The translations under genes were made by a program, and so were the position numbers. 64,000 bases of DNA from Penelope pileata (taxonomy: Eukaryota > Chordata > Aves > Galliformes > Cracidae), in NCBI GenBank assembly GCA_013396635.1, contig WBMW01000433.1, positions 292,474 to 356,473 of the forward strand. The letters run 5' to 3'. The notes under the pieces were generated by a model that saw only the letters and a list, made by a program, of their open reading frames with translations, ran no database searches and was not told where the DNA came from. Positions 61,001 to 64,000 of this stretch are shown here, piece after piece; the first letter of the stretch is position 1; each line of letters starts with the position of its first letter.

Positions 61001-62947
61001 TGTACAATAGAACAGCGTATAGCTTTGGTACAAATAGAGAGAAATGTGGGAAGGAAGAAAATACATTAAATACATATTGTCCTCCACCCTGTTTTATAAG
61101 GATATAAAATAACTGCAGGAAAATGACATGGTCACTTACAAACATGATGTCTCTATACCAGCTGAAAGATAACAGAACAGCACAGATCATGTCATTCACT
61201 AGTTGGGCAAGGACTGCAGTTTAACTGTCCTACAAATATCCACAGAAAATTCTTTGAAGTCTACAAAATACAAATACAAAAATCCCAGAAATTCTGTTAT
61301 TTAAGAAAAAGCAAAGGCATACAAAGGTACGGCTCAGGACACCTGAATTAGGGGACAATTACCACACCAAGCAAGATCCATCAGTACAGCTCTAGGTCCA
61401 TAGCATCTGCTGACGAGATGTATCACCACTTAAGCTAAATTAAGATGCAGACTGGAGGGATGGCTTCTGGGAAAGAATTTCCAGTAAAGGCACACTGGCA
61501 TGAGCAGCACAGATCATGGAGTCTGACACAGAGCAGACCTACCACAGAATAAAAATTATTATCAGAGCTTCATGTTCCCCAGGCTGCCTGCTGAAAGAGG
61601 CCAATAGGAGTAGGAGAGAAAGCTCTGAGAAGCATGTTGCTGCCTTTCTAAACATTCTGATATGGGAGATTGAAAATCATACACTGATGGTTTCCTCATT
61701 AGAATAGCACTATTGCACTATTTGCAGACTAAGTTACTACTCAGCATGTGCATTATGTCCCTAATTTGGCCCTTAATAGGAACATATTGATACACACTCC
61801 ACCAGATGGAATGCATTAGACATTAAATATAGAAGTTGTTTTTGTTTTTAGAAGTCTATGTAACTTCACAGACACACACACACAAATCCCACAGACTGTA
61901 TATTAATCATGTTTACTGATCTCTGGAGAGTATTAGCGCACTTTGAAGTTAGCCTACTGTGCCAAGCCTCTGTCAGCTGAAGGCATAAATTTCCGTCTTT
62001 GCTCCTTGTGTAACTTTTTCTGCCTTCCCCCTACACTCCCAAATGAAGCAAGGTTAGATTGGAACTAGATGTGGTTTCGTATTGGCCTGCAAGAGCTTAC
62101 TAAGATGCATGAATGGGTGACTTCACTTTGAAGGTACGTATTCTAGTACCCAAGCCATCTTTTCCACCCAGTAAACATATCAAACAGGCATCTTTTTTGA
62201 ATCTTTCTGCAATAGGATGAAATTTTTTCAAAAGTACAGCTCCACCCACTAGCACATCATTAGATAACCAAGTTTCAAACATAAGTCTGCAAGTTACCTT
62301 TACAGCACAGTGATAATAAAGCACCTGAGATATTCCTCCACATTGTGAGATGTAGTAAAAACACACCTCCTTTAACTGAATAGGTATTTTGTGTCAGAAT
62401 ACAAAAAATAAAGGTTCCATAAAAAAAAAAAACAACTGATAGAATCAAGTACAATCAGTCACATAACATTTCCTTCTTTATGACATAATGCCATCTAGCA
62501 GTGGGAAAGGAGCTATCATTCAGCCATCACATGCAGCCATCAGGCATGCACAGCCATGGCAGCAGCACAGCTGTGCTATCAGCCAGCCAACACTCCTGAC
62601 ATCTCTCTGCAAATCCTGTAAGGGTGAGAATAACTCTTGGGAGTCTGATAATTATTATAGATACCATGCATGAAAGGACTTCCTAGAGACCAAAGCATAG
62701 ACATGGCTTGATAAAAGCTGCTCAGGAAAGTCAATCTAAATTACAGGTTCTTCTGCCATTAATACAATCTTCAACAGAGCAACAAGTAATTGCAATACCA
62801 CAAAAACATAATCATGTTCATTCACTCAGGAAAGAATCACAGAATGCATATAGACAAGAAAGACACACAGAAACCTCAACTTTAGCTAGGATATAAGTCA
62901 AAGACAAGGAAGCAAGTTGGATTCTCCTCTCTATAAGGGCCATTATA
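61001..62947. other. AT-rich noncoding stretch, no gene seen
   Basis: Contains a short CA repeat at 61872-61884 and an A run at about 62421-62432. Frames are short and domainless. Confidence 0.55.
61872..61884. repeat. Short (CA)n repeat
   Basis: About six CA units. Confidence 0.8.
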
Positions 62948-63076
62948 GAGGCATTCAAGGCCAGGTCAGATGGGGCCCTGAGCAGCCTGATCTAGTGTGT
63001 GGCAACTCTGCCCGCGGCAGGGACATGAAACTGAATGGGCTTTAATGTCCCTTTCAACCTAATCTATTCTATGATG
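62948..63076 (+). mobile_element. CR1 3' end fragment
   Basis: Begins with a reading EAFKARSDGALSSLI followed by TAG. This parallels LFNIRLDGVLGYLI and TAG at the end of the large CR1 copy in this window. The 3' untranslated region follows (GGTGGC-like, CCCGCGGCAGGG, TTTAATGTCCCTTTCAACC), ending in a single ATTCTATGAT. Only the last part of the element was copied. Confidence 0.92.
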
Positions 63077-64000
63077 GGAAACTGCTGAAGCACTACTTTT
63101 CTCAATTCTTTGCAGCTTAGGAACGTGTAACAGACAAGAACAGCAGCACAGAAGTGGTGTTTTGGCAAGGATGTGACACAAAAGATTGTCTCTCCATCTC
63201 CTGGAAAGAATAATTTACTCAATAACACCTGGAAAATCATCGGTTTGACTTACCAACCAGCAAGTAAAAGCCTCTTATTTGACTGTGCAGCCAAACAAAT
63301 ATGTTCTTTCTGCACCTCTTGAGTTGTGCGATCCCACGCTGAGGCCTGGCTCTCAAAAAAATAACAGTTTGAAAGGCATCTCTCTTTGTCCTCTTGGAAC
63401 TGCTTGTTCTGTGCTGTGCCTGGAAATGGTGGGTGCCAAAATTTTACCCCGACTTGGGATCCTCCCTGTTTTCTAAATGCTTTTCTTCTAGCAGATTTCT
63501 GGGAACAAGAGATTTTAGAAGAGTTGTTAAAATGTTGGAGAAAAATGCTGCATTCATTTTGAAATTCTGAATAAATTTTAAATTTTCTATCCCACTGTCT
63601 TCTGGTATCACTCCAAACACACACATTGGTGGGGAAAAGTTACATGAAAAAATAACCCATAAAACATATTAATAAATCAGACCGGTCAGCTTTACATGGT
63701 TGTGTCATGAAAGATCCTCTTATTGAAGCAAATGCACTGTATTCACAAGGGAATATTATTAAGATAAGTACAAGGCACATGTACTCTAAATTCCCACTTT
63801 GAGGCTTTTCTATCTGAAATACAGCCTGGTAGGAACACAGTTTTGTGCATTAAATGAAACAAACTTGAAAAAGATAGCCGCCAGCACACTTCTTGCTGTA
63901 CCAACACAAGATCTCTCTCCCTATTCTTAACATGCTCAGAGTACACATGTTCTCTCACCCACAACACAGTATGAGTAGTGATAAAACATCAGAGATCCTT
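63077..64000. other. AT-rich noncoding stretch to window end, no gene seen
   Basis: Overlapping frames of up to 124 codons (minus strand, 63250-63624) have no domain and are opposed by frames on the plus strand. Nothing else was recognised. Confidence 0.5.

Overview
The window looks like a stretch of bird genome, most likely chicken or another galliform. The evidence is entirely from mobile elements. There are several CR1 retrotransposon copies ending in the avian ATTCTATG-type tail, two LTRs with avian endogenous-retrovirus architecture, and a short internally deleted mariner that resembles the chicken Galluhop/Mariner1_GG type. No bacterial or viral gene organisation is present, and I found no intact host protein-coding gene, tRNA, rRNA or CRISPR array. 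The open reading frames outside the mobile elements are short, overlap on both strands, and show no domain I recognise. The window is best read as AT-rich intergenic or deep intronic DNA.

Layout: position 1 to about 105 (perhaps 240) is a decayed CR1 piece cut by the window edge. At 1903-2424 lies a solo LTR (minus strand) bounded by an exact 5-base duplication. From 2.4 to 14.85 kb the DNA is unique and AT-rich, with a G-quadruplex-type purine tract (10.4 kb) and a long inverted repeat (14.0 kb). At 14855-15721 lies a second, unrelated solo LTR (minus strand), again bounded by an exact 5-base duplication, with a long GC-rich CAG/CAGGC minisatellite in its transcribed region. From 15.7 to 24.1 kb the DNA is unique, with a GATA microsatellite. 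At 24079-24644 is a mariner deletion derivative holding a broken transposase remnant. A CR1 3' end (minus) lies at 26.6-26.8 kb, and the largest element, a 5'-truncated CR1 with a broken reverse-transcriptase frame (plus), at 27056-28568. From 28.6 to 64 kb the DNA is mostly unique, with short CR1 pieces at 45.5, 53.9-54.2 and 62.95-63.07 kb, an AAAAT microsatellite at 45.1 kb and several small tandem duplications.

The features do not form a working gene system. Nothing seen here amounts to a new biological system. The observations most worth checking are the 14.0 kb inverted repeat, the minisatellite-bearing LTR, the mariner derivative, and two small unexplained open segments (51.56-51.78 kb and 40.99-41.28 kb). 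All identifications rest on reading the sequence and on remembered family features; no database search was run.
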